Shown here one piece after another: positions 22,847 to 33,053 of a stretch of DNA of 64,000 bases. The position numbers and the translations under genes were made by a program. Within the stretch, counting starts at the first letter, position 1, and each line of letters opens with the position of its first letter. Under the pieces are notes generated by a model that was not told the origin of the DNA, made no database searches, and saw only the letters and a program-made list of their open reading frames with translations. The DNA comes from Capsicum annuum (lineage: Eukaryota; Streptophyta; Magnoliopsida; Solanales; Solanaceae): contig NC_061119.1 of NCBI RefSeq assembly GCF_002878395.1, positions 12,743,871-12,807,870 of the forward strand. The letters run 5' to 3'.

Positions 22847-25800
22847 ATGGCACTGAGTCAAGTTCAAAATTTTTTACCCCTTAATAGTACAACAAGGGCA
22901 CCAACAACTAAGTTCTCTAAAAAATGTCATTTCCCTAGCAAATTTTATTCATACCCAAAGAATGAGAAAATTGGATCAAAGAAAACTAGTCACTTAACTT
23001 TAGGAATTGATCATGGCCTATATTCCTCTTCTATTAAAGCATTGGGTGATCATCAAGGAGATGTTTTAGCTAATAATGGAATAGGGATTGTTGGGTTTTT
23101 TGAAGATAAAAATATTCTTGTCACTGGTGCTACAGGATTTCTTGCGAAAGGTAATTTCATTAATCAACATTTTCAAAAATCTTTACACATTAAGGGTGCA
23201 TGTGTTCGGTATGAAGGAAAATATTTTCTAGAAAAATAATTAAGTGAGTTTTTAACTTATTTTCTTGTGTTCAATATATAAAATAAATATTATCCTATAA
23301 CATTTGTATATAATCGACACAAATATATGAGACACAAGGGATGGGGGCTATGGAGGCGCAAAGGTAAGATGTGTTGAAGGGTGGAGAGGACAAAATTAAT
23401 ATGAAATGTCTCTTGTGAAATTTGTTTTCGTTAATCAACATTTGCAAAATCTTTACACATTAAGTGTGTTGGTATGAAAGGAAAATGTTTTCTAATCTTT
23501 ACACATTAAGTGTGTTGGTATGAAAGGAAAATGCTTTCTAATCTTTACACATTAAGTGTGTTGGTATGAAAGGAAAATGTTTTCTTAAATAATTTATTTC
23601 AAAATAATTGTTTTCTAGTGTGTTTGATAAATAAACAAAAGATTTATTATAAAAATATTTGTATATAATTTAGACAACGCCAATATTCGGGTTTGATATT
23701 TATAAAATTTGTATTCCTTACCAGAGAAGTCATATTAGTGGTGATACATGTGAGTTATGTGGCATTAGGTATATATCCACATCATATTATTTCTTCTCTC
23801 TTATTTTTTTTTTTTACAAAAAGATAATAAGATACTAAATCAAAAAGTTAACTTGTTAACTAGAATACACTTTTATTTACTTAATAATATTCTCAACTTT
23901 TCTGACAAAACAATTCTTTTGCAGTTCTAATTGAAAAGACGTTAAGAACAACACCAAATATAAACAAGATTTACCTTCTTATGAGAGCAAAGGATAAGAA
24001 AGTTGCATTTGACAGATTGACAAGTGAAGTACGTTGGTTTATGAATGCCTTTTCTTTCCCCTTCCATTTATACTTTTCATTTTAAATAAGTTTAAGTTCC
24101 AAATTAATTAAGTCACTAATCATACATGTATTTTTTTCATCAGATAATAGAGTCAAAATTGTTCAAATGCCTGAAAGAGATGCATGGAGAATCTTATGAG
24201 TCATTCATAAGAAGTAAATTGGTTCCTATAGTTGGAAATATTGATGAGCCAAACCTTGGCATGGATAGTATTATTGCTCAAAAAATTGCTCAAGAAATTG
24301 ATTTGATTATTGACTCTGCAGCAAACCTCACATTTGACTTGAGGTAAGTTCTCTTTGTATTTTGAGTTCTTTTTCTAACTTATAAGCTCGAGATAGTGGT
24401 AAGGTCTGCATACACTTTAAACTCTTTAACCTTACTTGTGGAATTTCACTGATTATGTTGTTGATTGTTGTTCGAAGATACTATAATTAAAGAAAGAGGT
24501 TGCATGATACTTTAACACTAGTTAAAAAATAGAAATTAGCAATAGGAAAACATGATAATTTTATTTAGCGCTGGATCAGTCATAGATTATCATAACATTT
24601 TGTTAGCTAGCTATGAGCAATTTAGCAATGGATAGCGGTGAAATTCTTAACTAGTTTTAAATTTCTTTTAGTTTTATCTTATGCTGCATGTAATATATAT
24701 TTCCAATGAGAGAGCTTTAAATTAAAAAGAGAAATGATTAGCTTTGTGTTATTAATTTACTTTCACATGGCCGTCTCATTTAAAAGAATATAAATCATTT
24801 GGGGAGAGACCACTTTTATCTATTTAATTGTACCTTTAACACGCTCCTTCACATGCTGACTTTTTTCCTCGTGATGAGCCAAGCATATGGTAGTCTCTCA
24901 TTTTTTATAATCACCGGAGGATGTGGGAGACTTGAACTCAGGACTGACTTTTGTCTGGTTTGATATCATGTTGAAGCGTGTGATCGTTTTATCTAAAAGT
25001 TATTTGAGAGAGCAACATTTTTGATTATCTATTTAATTAATCATTCTCAACAAATGTCTAGGTATGACTTAGCTCTTGAAGCTAAGGTGAATGGTCCAAA
25101 TCAACTCATGTTGTTTGCCAAGAAATGCAAGCAATTGAAATTCTTCATCCATTTTTCGACCGGTATGCATTTGAATATTCATTTATAGAGATCAACAAAT
25201 GTGTTTATCTTGATACAGTCAGACCTCTTTATAAAACAATGTTTTTATGTAAAGATTTGACTTTGTTACTTCTTTTTCAAAATTAAAGCGTATGTGAATC
25301 GCTAAGGAGAAGGTCTAATATATGAGAAGCCTTTCACCATGGGAGAGAGTATAACAAAGGAAAAGGTCACATCGCATTCTCCATCTACTAAGTTTCCTTC
25401 CCTCAATGTTGCCAATGAATTGGACTTCGTTTCAAAGTTGAAGAATGCTATTGAAAATAATCACACCTTCGACAACATCTTGAAAGACATGGGATTTGAG
25501 AGGTACTACTTCTTATGAATATCAATAAAGTATCGTAAATAAATCACTTCCAGTTGCTCAACCATTTTATCACTAAAGTCATTCTTAATTATATTATTAT
25601 GATTGTTAATATAATACAATAGTGTAAAGTTTTATAGATGGCAAGATACATATTATGGTTCACTTGCTTTTTCTTTTATGGATTTCTAACCTTTAGAAAT
25701 GATTCGATTGGTAATCTCATACGAAGTTTGTACTTGTTGATAATGAGTGAGGAACATCCATCTTGCTGCTAAACATGATGGATTGAACGTTTAACTCATT

Positions 25801-27111
25801 AGATACTTTTTATGAATGTACGTCAATTAAGTGTTGTAAGTAAATTGCTTCCAAAGGATGTTCAATCATTTGATAACTAAAGTCACTCTTAATAGGGCAA
25901 AGTTAAATGGATGGCAAGATACATATTCATTCACAAAGGCCATGAGTGAAATGATAATTGACAACATGAGGGAGGACATACCAGTAGTCATTATTCATCC
26001 CTCAGTAATTACTAGTAGTTATGAAGAACCTTTTCCAGGAGGGATACAAGGATTCAGGTTCCATGATTATTATATTCAACATTAATTTTCTTCTAATTTG
26101 TTCATAATTTTTTTTAATAAAGTTTCTAATTTCTTATGTTCTTCTATCTCATAGAGTAATTGACCCCCTACTTATTTTCTATGGGAAAGGGGAATATCCA
26201 TGCATGTTTGGTGATCTAAGTGTTCTTGTTGATGTGGTAGGTATATCTTTTCATTAGATTTTAGCTTTAAGGGTCAAAGTGTGATAAATTAATTCTAATG
26301 GGAAATCTCTCTTTTTATCTTACACAATGATCCCTTTCACTACTAGAAAATTACTAGCTTTTCATTGAAATTTCTCACTAAAAAAATGTTTAGTGGCTCT
26401 TCCTAGAGATATTTTGATTTCAGTGAGAGAAGAAAACATAGTAGTGCTTTCACACACACAAAAAAAAGCTTCTAATATTTCAATAAGAATCTGTTTCCAC
26501 ATGCGTTTTTCCAGTAAGTTTATTTGTTGAGAAAATCGTGTTTTGTAACCCAAATTTTTCATTGATTTATGATGTGAAAACCCTATATTTCAATAGTGGT
26601 ATGATTATGAAAATATATATAACTCTATCCTGGTTTGGTCTAATATTAAATCAACATATAATTATGAAATCGAGTCAATCATCTCGTTATAAGTTCATAA
26701 CTAATTTCTACTTGGATTTGCATAAAAAAAATTCATTATCTAAAAACTTGTTCACTTGGTTTAATTAGGTTCCAGTTGATGTGGTTGTAAATACCACAAT
26801 GGCTGCTATTGCCAAACATGGACACTTGCAAATTCCAGAGCTAAATGTCTATCATGCAACATCATCATATATGAATCCTTTATCACTATCACAACTTTTC
26901 AACTATTGCTATGAATTTTTCAGTTCTTCTCCTTCTGTTAACTCAAAAGGAAATGATATTTTTTGACAATATGTCAGACTTCACGAATTATATTTTGGAG
27001 AAACTTCTCAAGGAACAAGAAGTTCAAGATTTAAAGATGCAAATGCGTATTAAAAGGAAGGTGGAATATTTTGAGAATTTTAGCAAGATTTATGAACCAT
27101 ATACGTTCTAG
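22847..27111 (+). pseudogene. Fatty acyl-CoA/ACP reductase, MS2-like, eight exons, disrupted
   Basis: The parent gene reduces acyl chains to primary fatty alcohols with NADPH; MS2-type plastid enzymes supply alcohol for pollen-wall sporopollenin. Exons by eye are 22847-23150, 23925-24028, 24144-24343, 25062-25162, 25289-25502, 25896-26057, 26155-26236 and 26769 to 26966/27111, all with GT-AG introns and consistent phases. Exon 1 encodes a Ser/Lys-rich transit-like N-terminus and the NAD(P)-binding TGATGFLAK. Exon 6 carries the catalytic YxxxK (YSFTK) and IHPSVI. Exon 8 carries the VVVNTTMAAIAKHG block and part of the C-terminal FAR domain. Three faults break it. TAA at 25303-25305 is codon 242. 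The frame shifts near 26955-26966. The tail stops at IYEPYTF (27111), about 55-60 residues short of the Arabidopsis 616-residue protein. The stop is followed by conserved sequence, so the decay may be recent. Family assignment is confident; MS2 orthology is inferred. Confidence 0.88.
23450..23587 (+). repeat. 46-bp tandem triplication in FAR intron 1
   Basis: Three almost identical units starting TCTTTACACATTAAGTGTG lie at 23450, 23496 and 23542. A related single copy spans the exon 1/intron 1 side (about 23158-23233), sharing CAACATTTTCAAAAATC and CTTTACACATTAAG. The intron has therefore grown by local duplication. Confidence 0.88.
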
Positions 27112-27381
27112 AACCATCAAAATTAACAAGATTTATGAACCAAATTGAGAATCCTTCTTCTTATTCCATAATACAATAACATACACAATGTAGTCGTTTA
27201 TGAGTCTTGTTTAGGTAGAGATTTTGCTTTAATAGGTTATATGTTTTTTGAATTAGTTTTATGTAGTCCAATTGGTCAAATTATATCAATAATATGTTCT
27301 TCAGTATATTTTTCTTTGTCATTTGGATTATCACCACCTTGGTATGAAACTATTAGCTTCTGCATAATGCCCTCTTCATTT
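27112..27381. other. Spacer between the FAR pseudogene and the copia element
   Basis: AT-rich sequence with no recognised gene. It would include any 3' UTR of the former FAR gene. AATAATATG near 27290 is a possible poly(A)-signal-like string, but I do not rely on it. Confidence 0.45.
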
Positions 27382-28190
27382 TGAACCCAACAATCTCCTT
27401 GTTTAGTCCTTAATTTTGATGATTGACAAACTATTGATTTGGGACTGGCTCATAAGGATCCCTTGATGACAAAACTGCAACTGCTCAGGGACAAGGTTGA
27501 TCGCGCTCATGTCACTTTCACTTGGTCAGCATTGCAGTTAAAAAAGTAATATTTTGGTAGTGAGTTGGTGGCAAGGTTGCAACACCTTTTTGCCCTAGCC
27601 AATCAGAAGCGTCCAACGATTTCTTTTCTCTTATATATACTACATGTTACAATAAGAAATCATAAGATTCCATATTCAAACAACATCAAATCTCATGAAG
27701 CTATTCGATTCAAAACGTCACTTCCAACAAGAACCTTTTCAACCGTCTTTTGGGTCTCAAGCTCTTATTTTATTTGTGCCTCTGTATTTGTAAACTTTGC
27801 CTACTACTCTTGTTCATTAATAGTAGGTGAATTCTCAGTGAGTCATTATAGTTGAAAGTGTCATCTAGAGTTAGTTGACATAAAATATTGAGTTAGTTTG
27901 GGTCAATTGGTGCAATAGAGTTATTGCATTGAAGTTTCTTATAATAGAGTTATTACAAGGATTTAGGATTAAGAGTTAATCATTTTGATCGCCGGAGTCT
28001 GTAAATACTTTTGGATTTAAAGTTAGTGGATTTGTTGGAAATCCTAGAGGCAGGTTGTGGTTTTTACTTCTTTTGAGCAAGGAGGTTTTCACGTAAAACT
28101 TGTGTTTTATTTTTGTTTACTTTACCTAGTTGTTCCTTTTAGTTCTTTGTTGCATACACAAAGTCAGTGGGTGCTTTATGTAGTTCTTCA
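27382..28190 (+). repeat. Copia 5' LTR
   Basis: The right end is fixed by TCTTCA just before the primer site. The left end at TGAACCCAACAATCTCC is inferred from the start TG and typical LTR length (809 bp). No second LTR exists in the window to confirm it. Confidence 0.55.
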
Positions 28191-28192
28191 TT

Positions 28193-28204
28193 TGGTATTA
28201 GAGC
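28193..28204 (+). promoter_or_regulatory. Primer binding site (initiator tRNA-Met type), copia
   Basis: TGGTATTAGAGC differs by one C-to-T change from the usual TGGTATCAGAGC. It begins two bases after the LTR end. Confidence 0.82.
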
Positions 28205-28247
28205 AGGTTCTTCCTAAAAGGTTAACTCCTGGAAAGGATCTTCTAAC

Positions 28248-29160
28248 ATGGCTACATCTCCAAATCTCAAAGAAAGTTCAATCAACCACGAGAATACCCA
28301 GATTTAATAGAAAATACTGTGGCTGATGGAAAACTCGTATACACGACTTCATCATGGATGAAGACTGTGAGTTGTGGGAAGTTATTGAAGATGGACCATT
28401 CGTTACCACTAAGCCTATAAAAGTGGGTGATATTACCCCAACTGTTCGTAAAATAAGGAGAGAATTCGATGAAGCCAATAGAAGGAAGATAGAAAAAATT
28501 TCAAAGCCAAGAAGCTCCTTGTTTGTGGAATTGGTCCCGATGAGTATAAAAGGATCTCAGCGTGTGAAACTACCAAGGAGACATTGGATTTCTTACAAAA
28601 ATCACACAAAAAAACTAGTCAAGTTAAGAGTCTAAAATCGATATGTTGACCACTCACTATGAAGCTTTCAGCTTGAAAGAAAATGAAACCATACAAGAGA
28701 TGCACACAAGGTTCACTGCAATCAGGAATGAGCTCCACTATTTTGGTGAGATCATCAGACCTACCAAATAGGTCTGTAAAATACTTAGAATTCTACCTAA
28801 CTCTTGGGAAAGTAAGGTAAATTCTATAACTGAAGCTAGGGACTTAAAAAACCCACCCTAACATGGATCAACTGATTGGGAACCTTAAGACATATGAGCT
28901 CAAGAAGCAGCAAGAGAAAGCTAGAGGTGAACAGAAAAAAGAGAAGAATCTGGTGCTAAATTAAAAAAAATGAATCTTGTGCTAAATACGAGGAAACAAC
29001 TTAATCACCAAGAGATTTCTCAAGATCACGAGAAGAACTAGTGCACTTCCCAAAAGAGAAGAGTCAAGAGATGTAATAGGGATAACAACGGTAATGACAC
29101 ATATCATAAGTGTGGCAAGATAAGCCACTATATTAAAAACTATCCTCTCCACTAAGTAGA
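28248..29160 (+). pseudogene. Copia gag remnant with damaged zinc knuckle
   Basis: The start ATG at 28248 is followed by 19 codons and a TAA. The frame then moves to the segment with WKTRIHDFIMDEDCELWEVI (28325-28400), the usual Gag N-terminal core. A TGA stands where a tryptophan pair would be. The CX2CX4HX4C knuckle at 29102-29143 reads YHKCGKISHYIKNY, so the first and third cysteines have become tyrosine. It would have packaged the element's RNA. Stops and shifts throughout make it non-functional. Confidence 0.82.
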
Positions 29161-30150
29161 TTACAAAGAGTATGCAATGTATGATGGATAAAGAGAGAAG
29201 AAGAAGGACCAAGTCCTTGAGAAATGCAACAAAAGAGTTGTTGCAGACAACATAGTGAAGCAATCTCTTGCAGATTGGGGGAATCTTCCAGTAAGTCAAA
29301 TGAATATGAGATGCAAGAAGATGTCTCTATAATAATGATAAAGGATGATGTTCAGATTCTGATTCCTTTTTTGCCCTGATAGCCAAATCAGATGATGAGG
29401 AAGATGAAAGGTAACTATTCTAAACATAAAAGAAAATATTAAAGATTATTCTTCTACAGAACTAAGATCCCTTCCTTCTATATTGATAGAATCTATATGT
29501 GATCTTGTAAAAGATAAAGTCTCTAGGTAAAAATGTTGATAATCTAGAAGTAGAAATGGTAGAGATAATTGAAAGAATGTCTATGTTGCAGGAAAGCTTC
29601 CAATCCCTCTCCTTTGAAAATGATATATTAAATAAAAAGCTTAGTGAAACATATAAGCTAAATCCACATGAAAAGAGTGAAGGAAGCAGAATTCAGTTTG
29701 AGCTGGAAGAGAAATTGACCAAGGCTAATGTAAACTTGACTGCATCCCTGGAAAGAAACTTTAAACTTGAGAGGACCATGTTAGGATTAAGGTTGAATTT
29801 GAGAAGACTCTCAAATGGACAACCTCAACCCAAAGTCTGACAAATCTTACCAGTCAAGGGACAAACAACTGAATGGGTATTGGTTATCATAGTTTAATTG
29901 CACCCTATAATCCATATAGCAAATATGAACCAGTCAATAATAATGTTTTTTCCACTCATTATGGTAAAAACCATGTAAAATATTCATACTCCTTAAAACT
30001 AGTTTTTGTAAGAAATCTGAGAAAGTCTTCTACGTCAAAGAAAAATAGTGGTGGTCTCCCTACCTGGGCCAAGAAAAATTGATCTTTCATTTGTCATTAT
30101 ATTGGGAACTTAAGATGCAATGGGTTCCCAAAGCTAACAAATGATTGTAT
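29161..30150 (+). pseudogene. Copia gag tail/coiled-coil segment
   Basis: The open piece 29556-29840 reads a leucine- and glutamate-rich, coiled-coil-like stretch (MVEIIERMSMLQESFQSLSF onward). This segment follows the knuckle in Sirevirus-like Gag. The next open piece (29873-30082) is glycine-poor and basic toward its end (KKNSGGLPTWAKKN). Frames are broken between pieces. Confidence 0.6.
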
Positions 30151-33047
30151 GTACAAGGTAGAATAAGAGGAAGCAACCACCACTAATACATGGATAGTGG
30201 CTATTTTAAACATATGACTGGAAGAATTAAAAACTTCCTTTCGATCAATGCTCATGAAAGAGGTAGTGTATCCTTGTGTGATGCCAAAAAGGGATACATT
30301 GTAGGCATTGGAAATGTTGGGAACATTTTGAGTCAAGCAACTAATCTTGTGCATTATGTGGATGGACCAAATATAGTTTGTTAAATGTGGCTCAAATTTG
30401 TGACGTGGGAAATAAAGTGAAATTTATGTCAGACAAATGCACCATTACAAGCCTCAAGAATGGTTAAGTTGTGCTCACTGCATAGAGAAACAAGAACAAG
30501 TATGGTGCAAATTTAGGGTCATGTAGTCCCAAGGACCTCACATGTCTTAGTGTGTAAGAAGATATTGCTAAACTGTGGCACAAAATATTAGGTCATGTGA
30601 TCTACCTCTTGCTAAATAATTTGGTCAACAAGGACCTGGTTCGAGGAATATCAAAGTTGAAGTTTGCATGCTCCGAAGTGTGTGATGCTTGTATAAAGGA
30701 TAAGCAGACCAACTCTTATTTAAGCGATGAAACAAGTGTGTACTTCCAAACCTATGCAACTTCTTCATATGGACTTGTGTGGAATTATAAATGTAACAAA
30801 TAGAGGGGGGAAAGTACATCCTAGTTATAGTTGATAATTATTCTAGATTCACCTAGATAGTCTTTTTGAGATCTAAGGAAAACACCTTCTTAGTGTTTGA
30901 AGCTTTTGCAAAATAGGTGCAAGTAAAATACAATGAGAAAATTGCGAGGATCAGGTCAGACTATAAAAAAATAAAAAATGCCAAGTTTAGTCTATTCTGT
31001 AATGAGCTTTGAATTAATTACAACTTTTTAGCTCCTAGAATACCTTAGCAAAATGGTGTTGTGGATAGGAGAAATAGAACACCAGTGGATATTTCCAAGA
31101 CTATGCTAATTGATATTGGAACAACACAAAATTTCTGCACTAAAGTGTTAAGACAACATGATATTTAATCAAAAGGTGTTTTATTAGGTCCATTCTCAAT
31201 AAGACTCCTTATGAGCTCATGACCAAGAAGAATTCCAAGTTAAGCTATTTCAAGCCATTTGGATGTAAGTGTTTTGGGATGAACAATGGCAAGAATGATC
31301 TTGGAATGTTTGACCCAAGAAGTGATGAAGAAGTATTGTTTAGGTATTTCTCAAAGAGCAAATCCTACAGACACTACAACAAGAAAACCCAATGTGTAGA
31401 TGAGAGTGTACATGTTGTGTTTAATGAGGCTGGAAGTGCTAGTCTAGGGCACTCCCATGATGATACAGATCTTGATGAACTTATCAATTGTTTAGTAAAG
31501 TCCAATAAAAGTGATGAAAAATCAAAAGAAGGAAGCAAAGGATAGTAAAAATTCCCAGGGACCAGGTTCAACTCATGAAGATGAAGATGATTCAACAAAA
31601 CATCGGGAAACCAATTCATCCCAATTTTCTTATGATAATTCTGATCCTCATTCCGGATCAGTGGATCACTAGTCCTTTGAGGGTAACACCTCCATGAGAA
31701 CTGCTCCTAGATCAAGCCAGCCTATTCCTCAAAGACCCATCTAAAATCATTGATCGTCATATCCCCTTGATAATTTTCTTTCTTCTCTTAATTCAAATAT
31801 GCAAGGAACCTATGTACTTTCTCAGTATTCTTGTCATAAGCTGAGCCCAAGAATGTAAAGGAGGCCTTGAGAGATGCTGATTAAATAAATGACATGCAGA
31901 AAGAATTAAATAAATTTGAGAGAAGCAATGTGCGACACTTGGTCCCTCGTCCTATAGACAAAACTGTCATAGAGACTAGGCGGGTTCGTAGAAACAAAGT
32001 AGATGAGCATAGAAACACCATCATGAATAAGGCAAGGTTGGTTGTGCAAGGTTAAAGTAGGAGGTAAGTATATATTATAATGAAACATTTTCTTCGGTGG
32101 ATACAGTTATTTGAATTCTTATTATTTTTTGTTTCTGCATGGAGTTCAAATTATTTTAAATGGATGTGAAAATTCCATTCTAAATGGATTTTTTAAAAAA
32201 GAAGTGTATGTGAAACAACCTCAAATATTTAAATATGTTGACTTACAAAACCATGTGTTCAAACTAGACAAAAACCTTTATGGTTTTAATTAAACACCTA
32301 GGGCTTGGTATGAAAGGGTGTCAAAATTTTTACTGAATAATGGTTTCAAGAAAAGAAAGATAGACAACATACTCTTCTAGAAGGCAAGGGTGAGAATTAT
32401 GCTTATTGTTCAAGTTTATGTTGATGACATCATATTTGAAGCTACAAATAATTCTCTATGTGATGAATTTTCCAAGTTCATGAGCAATGAATTTGAGATG
32501 AGTATGATGGGTGAGCTTAACTTCTTTCTTATGCTGCAGATAAAGCAAAGTGCAATAGGCATGACTATCTTCCAACAAAAGTATATTCATGAGTTGTTGA
32601 AAATATTTCACATGAAGGTTGTAAAACCTATTGATACTCTCATTGAAGACTCTTCAAAACTAGAACTGGATGAATATGGTCCCTTTGTAAATGAAACTAT
32701 CTAGAGGAATCACTGGTTCACTGCTATATCTCACAGCTAGCTAACCTAACATTGTGTTCTGTGTAGGGATGTGTGCTAGAGTTCAAGCTAGTCCTAAGGA
32801 ATCTCATTTGAAGGTTTCCAAAAGAATCTTAAGGTATCTCAAAGAAACCCCCGACCTTGTCCTCCTCTATTCGGCTGGTGACAACTTTTACCTTATTGTG
32901 TATGTTGATGCTGACTATGTTGGGTACCTGGTTAACAGGAAGAGTACCTTAGAAATGGCTCACTTTTTAGGGTCTTTCTTGGTTTCCTGGGCTACCAAGA
33001 AACAAGGTTCACTATTTTTTCCATTATTGAAGCCGAGTGTGTAATAA
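30151..33047 (+). pseudogene. Copia pol remnant (protease, integrase, RT, RNase H)
   Basis: The protease/pre-integrase region has MDSGYFKHMTGRIKNF (30190), with the active-site DSG. The GAG-pre-integrase region follows (CDACIKDKQTNSYL near 30690). The integrase core is badly decayed (30820-31140). The SKLSYFKPFGCKCF and 'DPRSDE' segment is at 31219-31545. The reverse transcriptase begins near 31900 and its motif C, YVDDIIF, is at 32405-32425, followed by FEMSMMGELNFFL. RNase H is recognisable at 32754-33044 (VDADYVG, SWATKKQGS) and stops at the chromovirus junction. Many stops are present. Confidence 0.85.
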
Positions 33048-33053
33048 TTACTT

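Larger units (their letters stand above)
27382..33053 (+). mobile_element. Copia element, Sirevirus-like, 5' part, interrupted by chromovirus 1
   Basis: It has in order a 5' LTR, a methionine-tRNA primer site, gag, protease/integrase debris, reverse transcriptase and RNase H. The frame is lost in RNase H at 33053, exactly where the chromovirus 1 LTR begins (TGTCATGACCC). The element therefore served as a landing site. The missing 3' end and 3' LTR are not found to the right within the window. The gag tail with a coiled coil, and sequence feel, point to the Sirevirus/Maximus lineage; that lineage call is an inference. Confidence 0.8.
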
